A stretch of 64,000 nt of DNA from Benincasa hispida (lineage: Eukaryota; Streptophyta; Magnoliopsida; Cucurbitales; Cucurbitaceae). A program made the translations under genes and the position numbers. This document shows positions 1-12,255 of the stretch, one piece after another. Under the pieces are notes generated by a model that was given only the letters and a program-made list of their open reading frames with translations, did no database searches and was not told where the DNA came from. The stretch lies in assembly GCF_009727055.1 (NCBI RefSeq), contig NC_052354.1, forward strand, positions 50,676,331 through 50,740,330, read 5' to 3'. The first letter of the stretch is position 1, and each line of letters opens with the position of its first letter.

Positions 1-3000
1 TCCCTCTCAAAATTTCTTCTCTCTCTATGTCAACTCTATCAGACGATGCTCGTTTTCTCTGTATGCCAGTCCAGTGTCCCCCACTGCGACCAACACTCAA
101 CTCACCGCCAATCGGTGCTCCACCACTCGATTCCGACGATATTCAACGTCGACGACAAGTGACTTCTCATTCCTCCTCGTTTTCGTCCACAGAAAAGCCA
201 AGCAATGTTTCTGGCTGATGGCTGCCAACACCGGAAAAGGAGTAATCATGTAGGCGGATGGCAACGGAGTTCACGACATTAAGGTGCAGAGCCAAAAAAT
301 TTAAACAAGAAAAAACGACCGTGTTTCCAATCCTAATTGAAGTTATTGACGATGGAGTTACATAAAAAATGAAGTTCTTGGTCCAATTTAGAAGGACCAC
401 ATTTCCAATTATAATTGGATTTGAAATCAAATTAAATCGAATAGCATTTTTTTTCCCAAATCAAAGAATCTAATTAGATTTAAATTATAATTGGATTTGA
501 AATCAAATTAAAAAATTAATATGTATCCCAAATTGAAATTGAAGATATAAATTAGCAATTTTAATGAGGTCACGTGTTTTGTTAGATTGAATAACATTAA
601 TTCAGTCCAATTTGTTATTATTAATTAGGCTAAAGTCCAATAGAGCCCAAAAATAGGCTTAATTTGACTCAAATGTCAAATAAGATCCAAATCCAATTAG
701 TTAGACCCAAGTGTCAGATTCATGGACCAATCAAGCCTAAGCTCATAAAGCTAATAACTTGTAGAAATACAATTAAATTATCATAATTACATCCACTAAC
801 ATCGTCAAGATGGTAAAAGAGGATATTTTTACTCTATTTTGCAGGAAACCAAGTCACCGCTTGCGATCAAGGCTCAACGAGAAACTGAACAACGCATCTA
901 TATCACATTGCGCCCGTCAATCAACAATGAGGAGACGATTAACGCAATGACTGTGCAATGTGATAGTCGATCCCGAGCTGAATTTCAACCGCATGCGGTA
1001 ATAAAAACAACACTGCATGCGAGCAACCGATCGAAAGATGCAGCTGAGCAACGCAAACGAGGGGATTGTGACACGTGTACAACTAACTGTTGTGCAGATT
1101 TGACAATCTAATTGCATAACAGAAGGAATATTTATTCCTCCATCTTCAGAATTTCCATAACAAGAAGTGGGGTCCACAAGCCAAGAGTCAAAGCTTTTCA
1201 CCTATAAATACCCAATAGAATTCAGAGAAGATATACTCGATACGGGTATAATTGATACGAGGGCTAATTAATGTTAGATTATTGAGAGAGAGGCTGAGCT
1301 GAATACTGATCGGAAGAAATTCGGGAAGAGAAGAGACAAGGCCGAGAGGTGAGTCTCAATGCGAATCTGCCAAATCCCCCTATGCTTAGATCCTTGCTAC
1401 CGGTTGAGCAAGCCTGAGAGGGAAGCTCATCCATCCGTTCATTCCATCCACGCCGGCAAGCAAATCTCCATCCAGATCGGCGCTAAGACATTGGCACTTA
1501 TTTGTATTTTTTTCTAACTCTATTTCATCAAGTGTATTTCATCTTCTTAATCTCTTCATTCACAAATCATGTATCAGATGCTAAATAGTTTTATTGAATG
1601 TCTTGAACATTTTCACTTCCACTTCTCTGTCTATTTCCATTCTTCCATTAATCGTTTTCTCCATGAAGTTTTCTTAATACCTTGGTAATTAATATGAATT
1701 AAACGAGTAACTTAATCTGTGCTAAAGAGAAAATGCGTTTAGCTAAGGCATGCTAGACGGCATCTTCACCTGTGAGAGCAGAAGTAAAGATGTCATTTTG
1801 ATCTGTCAAGAAAAGATTAGAAGAATGCGTTAACGAAAGCCAGAGATGTGGGAACGTGGCCAATCATCGAGTGGTGTACGCCAAGGGAAAAGCGGAACAG
1901 TGCTTATATCTTTAACGCAATTAAGGAACTTGCGCTGTCTATATTAGTTATCTTTTCTATTTCTACTTCGTACATAAGACTTGTCACCGCATTACACGAT
2001 CTTTGCATAATCTTCACAGCCAGCCTTGACCTCAGTATCTTGTATCATGTATCATCTTAGCATAGATTACTCTATCGCAATTTACTTTAATGCAATTTAT
2101 GTTATTATCGCATTTTTACCGCTTTACTTTATTTTATCACATGTTTAATTACTTGTATACAAAATCTTTACTAAGTTGAAAAACCCCTGGTCGCATATAT
2201 CATAAGCATAACGTAATAACCTAAAACAGTCCCTGTGTTTGACCTCGAATCACACCGAGAAACTTGCGGTGAAATTATACTTAGTTTCAACGCAAGGAAA
2301 CTTGTGACAACGCACAACATACTACAAGAACATTTGTCAATAACGCATATTTAGAAATAGTATCACATATCATCGCGTAAAATTTGTATTACAAGTTTAT
2401 GACGCATAAGATAAATTTTGCGTTAACAAAAGCCCACCTGAGAACTCTATAAATAGAGGTTTATAAAACAATTTATCCTCCGAGGACCTAGAGACAATTC
2501 TCCCAACAATTAGAAGTCTCCCTAGCTCCAGAAATTGACCACACTTAAAGATTAAAGCCCATGAAAGATACAAACATTGAACTTGTGTAGATTTTATGCA
2601 GATGTTTTTGAAGTCAAAATCTTGGAAGAATGTTTGTATCTTTAAAAAACTTCGATCTAAATTAGGGAGTCCTCTAATTGTTTGAAGTAGTGTCCTCTAA
2701 GTTGTAGAATTTTGACCTCCACAAATGAAAAGATCTCCTCCAATAAAATTCTCAAGTAAGTTTTGTGAATTTAGACTTTGACCCTTGGGCCAACTAATTG
2801 AATTTGAGTCTTCCTTGACTTTTGGATTAAATTAAACCTATTTTTTTTAACTCTATTTGACTTTAACATAAATAATTATATCAAATTAAACTAAATTAAT
2901 TTTATTCAATCCAACAATCATGTTGAAAACATGTGACATCATTGAAATTGTCAATTCATGACTTCAATTCTTTTAATTAGTACCAAATTGAATTATTTAT

Positions 3001-3385
3001 AGTTTTATCATTAATTTAATAAATGACGTAACAATTTATGATTATCCACAATTTCTCATTCAACGAAAACCAAAATCAATGCATTCTCAACATATAGTAA
3101 GAAATACTTCCGAAAAAAAAAATAGAAATCTCACCAAATAAGTATTTTCTCAAAAACATGATCCAAATCATAAAAAAGAAAAACAAAATCCTACCGTTCT
3201 TGAATTTTTAAAATTCAAGCTTATTTCCTTCCAATTTCTTACTATGATTTACATTTGAATAATTAACCAAATTCCAAAAACACAAACATGATTAAAAAAA
3301 AATTAAGTTTTTTAGTAATATCGATAAAGAGTAAATAACAAGCCAAGAAATTTGAAAGTAGAATAAGTATTTATAGATTAATTTT

Positions 3386-3429
<44 letters not shown>

Positions 3430-3891
3430 AAGAACCACTTGGCCTAAAATATAGGCCGTTTTTTTTTATCATTTTTTTTTTTGGAAGTTACTTTTTTTCT
3501 TAACTTTGATAAGCTATGTATATAAATTATAAAAGTTTCAAGCCTCTCCCCTTTCACCCCTTTGATACATAAGTTATCTAAAATCATAAAGGGTTAAGGT
3601 ATCCGTCATCTATCGAAGTTTTGAATCACGATTATCGTTTATTATCATATGCAACAATGGCAAATCTTTTATTTTAACCTAAAAAATAAACTATTTTCTC
3701 TCACTTTCAGAAAAACAAAATAAAATTACAGAGATTGGGAAGGGAACAATAAAAATAAAAAATAAAAAAACATTTCCCATTTTTCTGCTCCTAAGATACA
3801 AGATGGATTTCTACCATAGTGTTCATGAATTTACATGGTAATTTTTAACTATTTCAAAACGGAGCAAAGAAAAGAAAACCATCAAAATTGT
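1..3891. other. AT-rich transposon-derived flank without a recognisable gene
   Basis: No open reading frame here resembles a known protein. A 27-bp direct repeat starts at 410 and again at 486. TATA-like boxes lie at 1203-1210 and 2448-2456, the second inside a small palindromic stretch. A phrase at 2227-2246 resembles sequence often seen in plant gypsy elements. A short inverted repeat (about 14 bp, near 2565 and 2630) brackets 2580-2620. I infer old LTR-retrotransposon non-coding sequence, but cannot set element ends. Confidence 0.4.
3387..3427. repeat. Poly-A homopolymer, 41 bases
   Basis: An uninterrupted run of A just downstream of the reticulon gene's stop codon (the gene is on the minus strand, so this reads as T there). 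It could be the tail of an old retroposed copy or simple slippage. Homopolymers this long are often mis-sized in assemblies. Confidence 0.85.
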
Positions 3892-4888
3892 TCAATATTG
3901 TCTCTTGAGCTTTGAACTTACCGTAACGGTGTCGTTTCTAGGACCTACTTCACCTTTCTTAACCCAGACATCTCTATCTGAAGACTCCTGGTAGTACCGA
4001 ACGCTGACGAACACTATGAAAGCTGCCAAAATCATAATTCCGATTTCAATATAAATCATATGTCATGTAATGCTGTTTCTTTCTCCTGTTTGGTTTTCAT
4101 TCAGTAACGTACCATGTTCATTGTTCAAACTATATTTTCGAAATTCATTCAACGTTCTAAAAATCAAGCTTTAAGTTCAAAATGGTTACCTGCCCATACG
4201 CGATATAGAATTGATGAGAAATTCCATACGAGAAAGAAGATGGCAACGAACACACCCTTCTTGTGGGAACATAACTTCCAAGAGCTCCCACAAAGTTTCA
4301 ACCAGTGTTCACCTAATTTCACAAAAGAGAACACCACATCATTACACTCTTAAAACACGTCCATATCATTGGGTTTTGACAAAATATTAGAATAATAGTT
4401 GTCCGACATTGAAAAATTCAACTAATAGACCTCTAGCACTGTAAAAGGAGCATAGGGTTTTGGTTTCAAGTCATCTAATTTAGAAACATTTTAATTTTAA
4501 GCTTAAGTGTCCTAACTCTAATTAGATTCCCTTGCATATTCTCCAATTTGAGAATGGGAAAAAGAGTAAATGGTCAAAAATTTGGCAAGCTCCTGTAATT
4601 GGCATCAAACATAGTAAGGGTGTACATAAGTTGAGTTGGATTGGAGGCATTTTCTGGACCAACTCGAAATTTTAGGTTGGTCGGGTTGGCCACCCAAATA
4701 AGGTCTCCAACCCAATCCATGGGTTAGGTTAGGTTGTCGGGTTATTTCTTTTCTTTTTTTAATTACATTTTTTTATTAACTTAAAATTCTTGATTTGTAA
4801 ATATACTAATAACTAAAATTTCATAAAACTCAAATGTTAAATATTAAAATCCAAAATATCTATTACAAACACCATAAAAATATAAAAG

Positions 4889-4927
<39 letters not shown>

Positions 4928-7900
4928 AAATTTGGATTGGGTTAGGTCAATGTGAATTTCTTAAAAATGTAACTCAAACCCAACTCAACTTTAAAAAAAC
5001 ATAAAAAATTCAACCCAACCCAACCCGGAATTAAAACTATCCCAATCCAACCTTTATAATTTGGATTGAGTAGTCCAAGTTGTTCGGGTTGTCAAGTCAT
5101 TCAAACACCCCTAGAAGATAGAATAATTTTGTGTGATTGTAGTAACTTTTTCCACATGGTGAATTTTTTTTCTATGGTCATAATTTTTCTCCAAGTTTGG
5201 AGTTTTCCTCGTAAATGCTTTTTGTTTATTTTAAGTTGTCAATTATCTTTCTAGTGTGAGGTTTCTTTCCCAATTACAAATCATATGAAACTACGAAGAG
5301 CATCCGAAACCAACCCACAGTTTTTCGATTTGATTTTGAAAAAATAATTTTAACAATTTTGTTCCTTTTTTATCCTCATTTCTTCCTCCAATGCGAGTAA
5401 AAAAGAAAGAGAGAGAGAGAGAACAATCCAAACAAAAACAGACGAATCAAGAAAAAAATCGATTGAAAGACCCCAATTGTCTTGAGCGAAAGGCCAATTG
5501 AATACAACTTATAAGATGACATATAAGCAAAATGGGCTAGCTCTCAAGACAGTATTCAATGTGCTTTGTCGCGGGATCAGGGAGGAACGACTTATAGAGT
5601 TTCAAGAGGTCTGGAGAGGAATCATATAGTTTTAAGAGGCTTGGAGAGGAATCGGATATCTGGTTAAGTTTCGCATCTCTCTGAAGGTTGGTGAAGATCT
5701 TTTGTAAATTATTCATTAGGTATTAGCAACGCACCCTTTTGTGGTAATACAAAAGATTGGAGCCATGTAGTCTTTCATTTTGGTAATACAAAAGATTTAT
5801 AATAATCTTGAGTTACACAAACTTAATATGTACGCCTAAACAAAACATAAAGAAATATTTTGGCTCACAATATGAACAAATTGTATTAGTGTAACCTAAA
5901 TTTAGATAGCATAAGTGAAAAGATGAAAGAAACTTAGATTACTGTGATGGTTAAAAGTTAATATAAAGTATAAAATTTGAGTTTCCATAAGTTAAGAGTT
6001 AAAGGTAGGTTAAATCCCAAAATAAAAGTTCTTTCCATATTAGAAAGGAATTGAAAAGGGTAGCCCCTTAGGTTAGAAGGCCAAACAACTCTCAAAAACT
6101 AAAGTAGGGGTCACATGGTGGTTTGAGACAGCCCACTCCTATGGCCTTATTTACTAGGTAGCAACATAGGATCCTAAGTATTTTTTTTTTTTTTGGGCGT
6201 TTGAGAATGGAAGAAACTATTTAATATATTAATGGAATTTTCTTTAAATTCATTTGTCTTAAGAGTCAACGGTTCAAATTCCAATAATTTTTAAGAATAA
6301 ATGAAAATATAAAAACAATATCAGAAAAATAATTAAATTACATTTGTCAAATTTTCAAGTCCAATTTTGAGTCAAAATTATTTTTTTTTAAAAAAAAAAA
6401 GTGTCAAAAAAAAGTCTAAAGAATTTCAGTTTTATGTCTAGTGGGTATATGAATTCAAAAACCATCAAATTGGTGTAAAAGATTATTAGAAATGAAATCT
6501 AGAGTTCTGCATTATAGTAAAAGTAAAATTTCATATATCTAACAAATCAATAAACTTTTATAATTTAACATATCCTTCGAGAATCTTCAAACATTTTGAA
6601 AGTTCTAGGACAATGAAGAACACATGTCACACAAAATTGGTAGTGAAACCTCCAAACATTTCGAAAGCTTTAATTAAAACCTATGTATAAAACTTTAGGT
6701 TTCTTTTTTATAACAATTTGATTTTTTACTTATTATTTTTTTCTTTATTATCTACTTTTTACTAATGGTTTAAAAAAACTAAGTCAAAATTTGAACAACT
6801 AAAAAAATAACTTCTAAAAACTAATTTTTGTTTTTTGAATTTCGTCAAGAATTCAATCATTAAAAAAAAAAAAAAAAGAAGGCAAATCAGAATAAGAAAT
6901 GAAAAGAAAATAAGTTTAATTTTTAAAATAAAAAATAAAAATGAAATAGTTCCAAAAGAGGCTTAGGCACTTAAAAGAATAAAAGGCTTGCAAGTTCAAT
7001 GAATCAAAATAATAAATATATATTATATAAAAAGATAATTTAGAGGACAAAATATTGACGGGAAAAAATGATGGAAAAAAAAGAAAAACAAACCACACCA
7101 TCCGACAAGAAAACCTAAGGAAATGAAAAGAAATCACCGACAAAGAATTCTCAAAAATAAGAATTTAAAAAAAAAAAAGAAAAGAAAAAAGAAAAAAGGA
7201 AAAAGAGAGAGAAAAATAAATAAAATCTCTGAAACCATCTCGTGAAGGTTGGCGTGGGCCCGACGTGACGTCTAAAATGAGTAAGAAAAGTCTCTTTTTT
7301 ATATTTCTTCAGTTTTTAGGGTCAAAAGAAATTGTGGATTTTAGTTTGTGATGTGATGTGAAGGTGTAAACGTAGCCTAGCCGTTTTTGAGGGAACAAGA
7401 GGACGGCCAGGATGGTGTGGGAGTGGGACCCAACTCACGGTCAAACAAATCGACGCACCAAAAGACAGAGCGTACGGTGTTCTGATGTTCTCGGCCGTAT
7501 TCGATGCTAACCCCGACAAGACGTATCAATCAGAGAAAAATAATAATACTATAGGAATAAAAGAAAAGTAACAAGTAAAGTCAGTTGAGTTATATTTTTA
7601 CCGTGGGTAATTAATTTGGGCACTGTGAAAACACCAATGAATCCTGTGTCAGTCAAATCAGTACATCCATTTGTCAGTTCCGGAAATTAAAAAAAAAAAA
7701 ACCCAAATACATAAACCACATTATTTAGACTATCATTTAAATGAGCTATAGACCCAAAAATCTAGCAAACAAATTAAATAATAAAACCGATCGACGATTT
7801 TTACTCTTGAACTATAGAAATTAATTTGAATATTTACTAAACCAATCATAGTGGATTTGATAACAATTTGATCAAAAAACCGACTTCGACCAACAGAGTA

Positions 7901-10900
7901 TCACCCCTAGTTTACACTTCAAATTCTATGTTTAAATGTCTATCTTATTTTCTAATTTGAAATTTTTGGGCCTTGTTGCAGAAGGTGACAATTTCAGTCC
8001 TTGTTTGCAAAATTCTAGTACAGTCTATGTACAATGAGAACCTTACCCTACAATATTACTACATTTCAAAAGTTTCAAATAGATAATCTCTTTATCATTT
8101 ATATATATATACAAATATTTCAAAAGTACCCTGAAGTAGAAATCTTAATTAAAGAAGAGAACCAAAACCTCTAAACATTACAACTGACCAAACCAAATGA
8201 AATGACAATATCACACCAAATTGAAAATTCAACTTTAGTCTAAGCTTCCGTTCATTCAATTTAAAATTATAATGAAACCAAAGTTTTGGATCTAATTTTG
8301 AATTTGAAAATTGAATTGAACAATTTATATTGTATATAAAACCGAAAACTAAACATAATTGAACTGAATCAAATATTTGTGGTTTGAGTTGAAGCAAACA
8401 TGTTTGCTTTGGTATAAATCCAAAACCAAAATTTTCAATTCAATTCGCTCATATGTGGTGGTGCCACTCGTTTAAGGTCACAAGCTCAGGGTTCCGATAG
8501 TAGATTTGGAATGTATATGAAATATTAAGATAATATTGCAATTTCATAAAATATTCAAGAAAATTTATGTGTTATGTTGAAATAATAATTGAAGATAAAA
8601 AAAAAATGAAAATAAAAAGACGAAAACCAAGTTAGAAACTACAATGAGAGTTGAGAAAATATAATGGACAAAAATAGGTAGATGTGCAAAGAGTGAAAGA
8701 GACAATTACAAAAATAGAGACATAAACCAAGAATGAAGCAAAACTAGTATATATACTAATTACTAAGATAAGTATAAACAAAAAATAAATAAATTACTAT
8801 CTATTCTCTTAAGTAAAAGGAAAGATAATAGACTAAATAGTAATTTTTTAAAAATGTAGATTTGATGGCATGGATTGAGTTTGGAAAGACATTGGAGAAA
8901 AAAGATTGAAGGGTGAATAATAATAGAGAATTAAAAAAAAAAAAAAAAAAAAATTACCAATTTTGAGGACATTCCAAAGGGTGATGAAGCTACCCCACTT
9001 TGCCAACACAAACAGCAATACACCCACCTACACATTCCAAACAATATTATGTAATATAATATTATAATTTTAAAATTTATTGGTTGACCCCTTACACAAT
9101 AATTCTATAACTCAATACAAAAAAAAAAATGTATACAATACTCCCTACACCAAAATTGTTTTTCAAATCTTTTCCAATAAAGTTAGTTAGGTTTGGCATA
9201 CAACAAAAATTATTTGAATTAACACTCGCATGTTTACTTTAGTTGCATTCTAAATTAGACTTTCTAATTTTTACTCGATGTGCTTAAATAATTTTAATAT
9301 ATATATAACCGACACGCAAATAGAAACCACCACCCAATCTATTGAAAAATATATATTTTTTTTTTTTCTAAAGGCCAAATAACTATTCCCAATAGCGTCA
9401 TGGGTAAGAAATAGGAATGGGAATTAATTTTTTAATAAAATGGCCTTCAAACTTTAATGCCCATTTTTTGTTTCTTCTACATTATTAAATCTTGCCATAA
9501 CTTCTTAAAATGCTTACATTCTAACCATCTTATAAAACCCCATTTCCATCTCAAAGTTTGATAATTCGTGAAAATTAGAAAAATTAAAAATTAAAAATTA
9601 AAAAATAACATTTTCCATGTTTCAACTCTTTATTAAGATTACCTTTGAAAATCATCTCTTAATTCCTTCATAAAATTACGTTTCATATATAGTTTCTCTA
9701 AACCTTCCGATAGTCTAAGAATATAAACTGATATCTTTAATTGAAAAATATAATAACTTTATATATCAGAAAACTATTTCCAATGTAATTTGGCCATTAA
9801 AAAAAAAAAAAAGAAAAGAAAAATTACCTTCATGGTTGCGGAAGGATCTCCACGAAACAGAGCCTTAAGATTTTGCAACAATTCATTCACGAAAGGAACT
9901 AACCGTTTAGCAAATCGAATCATATTTTCTTCTTCAACAGCATAATTTTCATCATTTGAATCGATTCCTTTTCTCCTGTAATTTTCCCGGGAAAATCAAA
10001 TAGAAAATCAGAGAACTTCTTTTGAATTCTCAGAAGCTAATTATGAAGAAAACAAAACTCATTAAGATCATCACCTCCCAAAAATGGACCTATGCACGAA
10101 AATGGCAGCCAAATAAAGAAGACCCATATGCGAAATCAAACTCATAAAGCTGCAAAAACATCCCAAAAAAAATCAACAAACCATTTTCTTCTTCCTCTCA
10201 ACAATGGCAGATTTGGGGGGTTTTTTTCCTACCTGATATTGATGTTCTTAATGAAATAAGAGAGGATTATAACCAAATTTCCCACTCCAAAAACCAGAGC
10301 GGATCTTGAAAAATCTCTCCACATTATTAAATCCACTGGAGTACCAAAGATTTCAACATAAATGAATTAGGGGAACTGGAAACCGAAATTGAAATTTGGG
10401 ATTTGAAGGGAAGTTTTCTTACTTAATGTTTGTAGTTTCTGTTTGTTTCTCGGGAAAGTTTTTGCGACGATTTTCTTCCGTTCTGGTAAGTTTATTTCCT
10501 TAACATCGAAGCTTTCTTTCTCAAACTCTTCTTCAAATGCATCGAAGAAATCTTGAGATGGGGCAGATGATATCACTTTCTCTCTGCATTCATTTAACTC
10601 TTTGAAACTTTTCTCTGGCGGGGTTTTTCCGATTCCGTTCGTCGGTGGTTTGGTTAACCCGACGGCCGATTTACGAGATTGATCAGTCTTCTTCCTCGTC
10701 GAGTTTTTCTCTGTTTTCTCGCCGGAAATTTGAACTGGTTTGTTTGGGCTGCCGTTGGATCTCAATCTCCGCGCCGGAATCGGGCTTTTCCGACTCTGTT
10801 CATCGCCGCTACTCGGAGACGACTCAGGTTTTTCCTCCGCGATGAGAATCGGGTTGAAACCCTCGTCGGATTTCCACGTCTTCCTTCTTCCGCTGCCACC

Positions 10901-11071
10901 AGTGGCGGCAGCGGCGGTGGTCGGAATCCCACATTCGGCATTATCGTCATCTCCATTAAAAACCTTAATCCCACCTCTGACTTCATCGAATCTGATTCTG
11001 CTCTCCCACACAGACCCCGCTACCACGTTCCCCCTCGCCGCCACCGCTGCCCTCCGCCGGCTCAAATCCAT
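3892..11071 (-). CDS. RTNLB21: Reticulon-like protein (RTNLB21 type), 8 exons
   Basis: Reticulons shape tubular endoplasmic reticulum by wedging hydrophobic hairpins into the membrane. I read exons (minus strand) at 10423-11071, 10233-10335, 10075-10149, 9828-9975, 8958-9027, 7602-7643, 4190-4312 and 3892-4022; every junction is GT-AG and in phase, giving 446 codons and a TGA stop. Residues 1-216 are a charged, low-complexity N-terminus starting MDLSRRR with GSVWESR near residue 20. The reticulon domain follows from about residue 217: MDLIMWRDFSRSALVFG, then SLISHMGLLYLAAIFVHRS, a conserved block with ENYAVEEENMIRFAKRLVPF, LLFVLAKWGSFITLWN, FTVPK, and a final membrane segment around FLVWNFSSILYRVWAAF. 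The long N-terminal extension and order of blocks match plant RTNLB21-like proteins rather than short RTNLBs. Two introns exceed 3 kb or close to it (4313-7601 and 9028-9827 flank the micro-exon region). The exact symbol is inferred from memory of the family. Confidence 0.86.
4618..5111. repeat. MITE-like element with GGGTGT/ACACCC ends
   Basis: Non-coding repeat inside a reticulon intron. The left end begins GGGTGTACATAAGTTGAG and the right end, read in reverse, begins GGGTGTTTGAATGACTT. Interior blocks rich in GGGTTGG on the left reappear as CCAACCC on the right, so the halves are imperfectly inverted. An (AT)n tract lies at about 4892-4920. I could not find a convincing target duplication. 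It resembles non-autonomous hAT-type elements. Confidence 0.5.
7240..7530. other. GC-richer island inside a reticulon intron
   Basis: This block stands out from the AT-rich intron around it. It holds GACGTGACGTCT near 7261-7272, which contains overlapping TGACG/ACGT cores of the kind bound by plant bZIP factors. No reading frame here looks like a protein. It ends about 70 bp from the 14-codon micro-exon at 7602-7643. It may be an old insertion or a regulatory segment; neither is shown. Confidence 0.3.
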
Positions 11072-11967
11072 CGCCGACGTCTACAGAAACCCAACAAAAA
11101 AAAAAAAAAAAATCCTCCGGTGAATCAATCTGAGGATTAAAAATTGGGGAAATGGGAAAGAAGAAGAAGAAGAAGAAAGAGCAAAATCCCAACGTCTGGA
11201 TGTTTTGAAGGGACTTGAAGGTTTGGAGCAAAGCAACAATGGCGGACAGAAGAAGAAAATAAGAGAATCCCTCTGGCGGTGACCAGAACAGAGAATTTTG
11301 TTTTTATGATGCCAAATGGTAAGTGGCAAGTTGAGGAAGGGGTGGGACTGATTCTGGAATTTCCTCTCTTCTTTTTTTTTTTAAAGAATTTTCTTCCTCT
11401 TTTTCTTGGGAATCTGAAAGAAAAGTGAAGATGATGGGAGGAAGGGAAATGGAAATGATTTTGGGTGTTATCAAAAGAGGGGATTTTGTGGGGTAATTAT
11501 TATTATTCGCAATGAAAAGTAACATTTTCGAAATAAATAAAATTTAGAGAAAAATACTTTTGTCCCACTGTTGTAGATTTAGTTTTCATTAGTCCCGACT
11601 TCAAAGTGTTATAATTTTTAAGATTAAATCATATTTTGGTCACTTAATTTTAAATTTCGTTCTATTTTTATCTTTTAATTAAGAATGTTTATTTTGATCT
11701 ACTATTAAAATTATGTTAGATGAAATATATTTTAAGAATAAAATTACATCTAATATAGATTGAGCAATATAAAATTGAAATTTAAATAATATTAACAATC
11801 AATATATTAGAATAATAAAGGGTCAAAATCTTAGATGTAAAATGATCTTTGAGATCTTTTATAGAAAATCACTTTGCATACTTGAAACGTTAAGGACCAA
11901 AATAGAATAAAACTCGAACATCATAAACCAAATGGGGTTTAAATCGAATTTTGATGGTTTAAATTTG

Positions 11968-12255
11968 ATTTAACTACTATTTTGGTCCCTATACTTTTAG
12001 TTTTGGTTCATTTTGGTTTCATTACTTTTAAAATATTCACTTTAGTCCCTTATACTTTTCAACTTTTGTTCATTTTGATCTTTAAACTTTTAAAATGTGA
12101 CCATTTAAATTTCTAACAAATGATGTATAAATGAAATTAGAGAGGATAAAATTGTACCTTTTCAAAGTTCAACGACCAAAATAAATATTTTAAAATATAG
12201 GGATCAAAGTGAATCAAAAATCAAAAGTATCGAGATCAAATTAATATTTAATCTT
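11968..12255. repeat. MITE-like inverted repeat
   Basis: The left arm (from about 11968, with TTTTGGTCCCTATACTTTTA) returns in reverse complement at the right arm (to about 12255, where TAGGGATCAAAGTGAATC and AAAAGTATCGAGATC lie on the plus strand). Each arm is roughly 75-80 bp with scattered mismatches around a spacer of about 130 bp. It has no coding capacity. Phrases of the type 'TTGGTCCCTATACTTT' recur widely in dicot genomes. Arm ends are approximate. Confidence 0.55.

Noticed and set aside
839..1201. Frames of 90 and 94 residues on opposite strands near 0.9-1.2 kb
   Set aside because: Neither has recognisable domains; the region looks like a retroelement leader with a TATA-like box at 1203-1210.
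6690..6850. Possible MITE with partial similarity to 47020-47220
   Set aside because: Both have AAAAACTAAGTCAAAATTTGAAC-like phrases, but homopolymers dominate and I could not define ends or a target duplication.
10645..11140. Plus-strand frames opposite the first reticulon exon (66-153 residues)
   Set aside because: They are shadows of a well-supported minus-strand exon and are composed of Arg/Pro/Ser runs.
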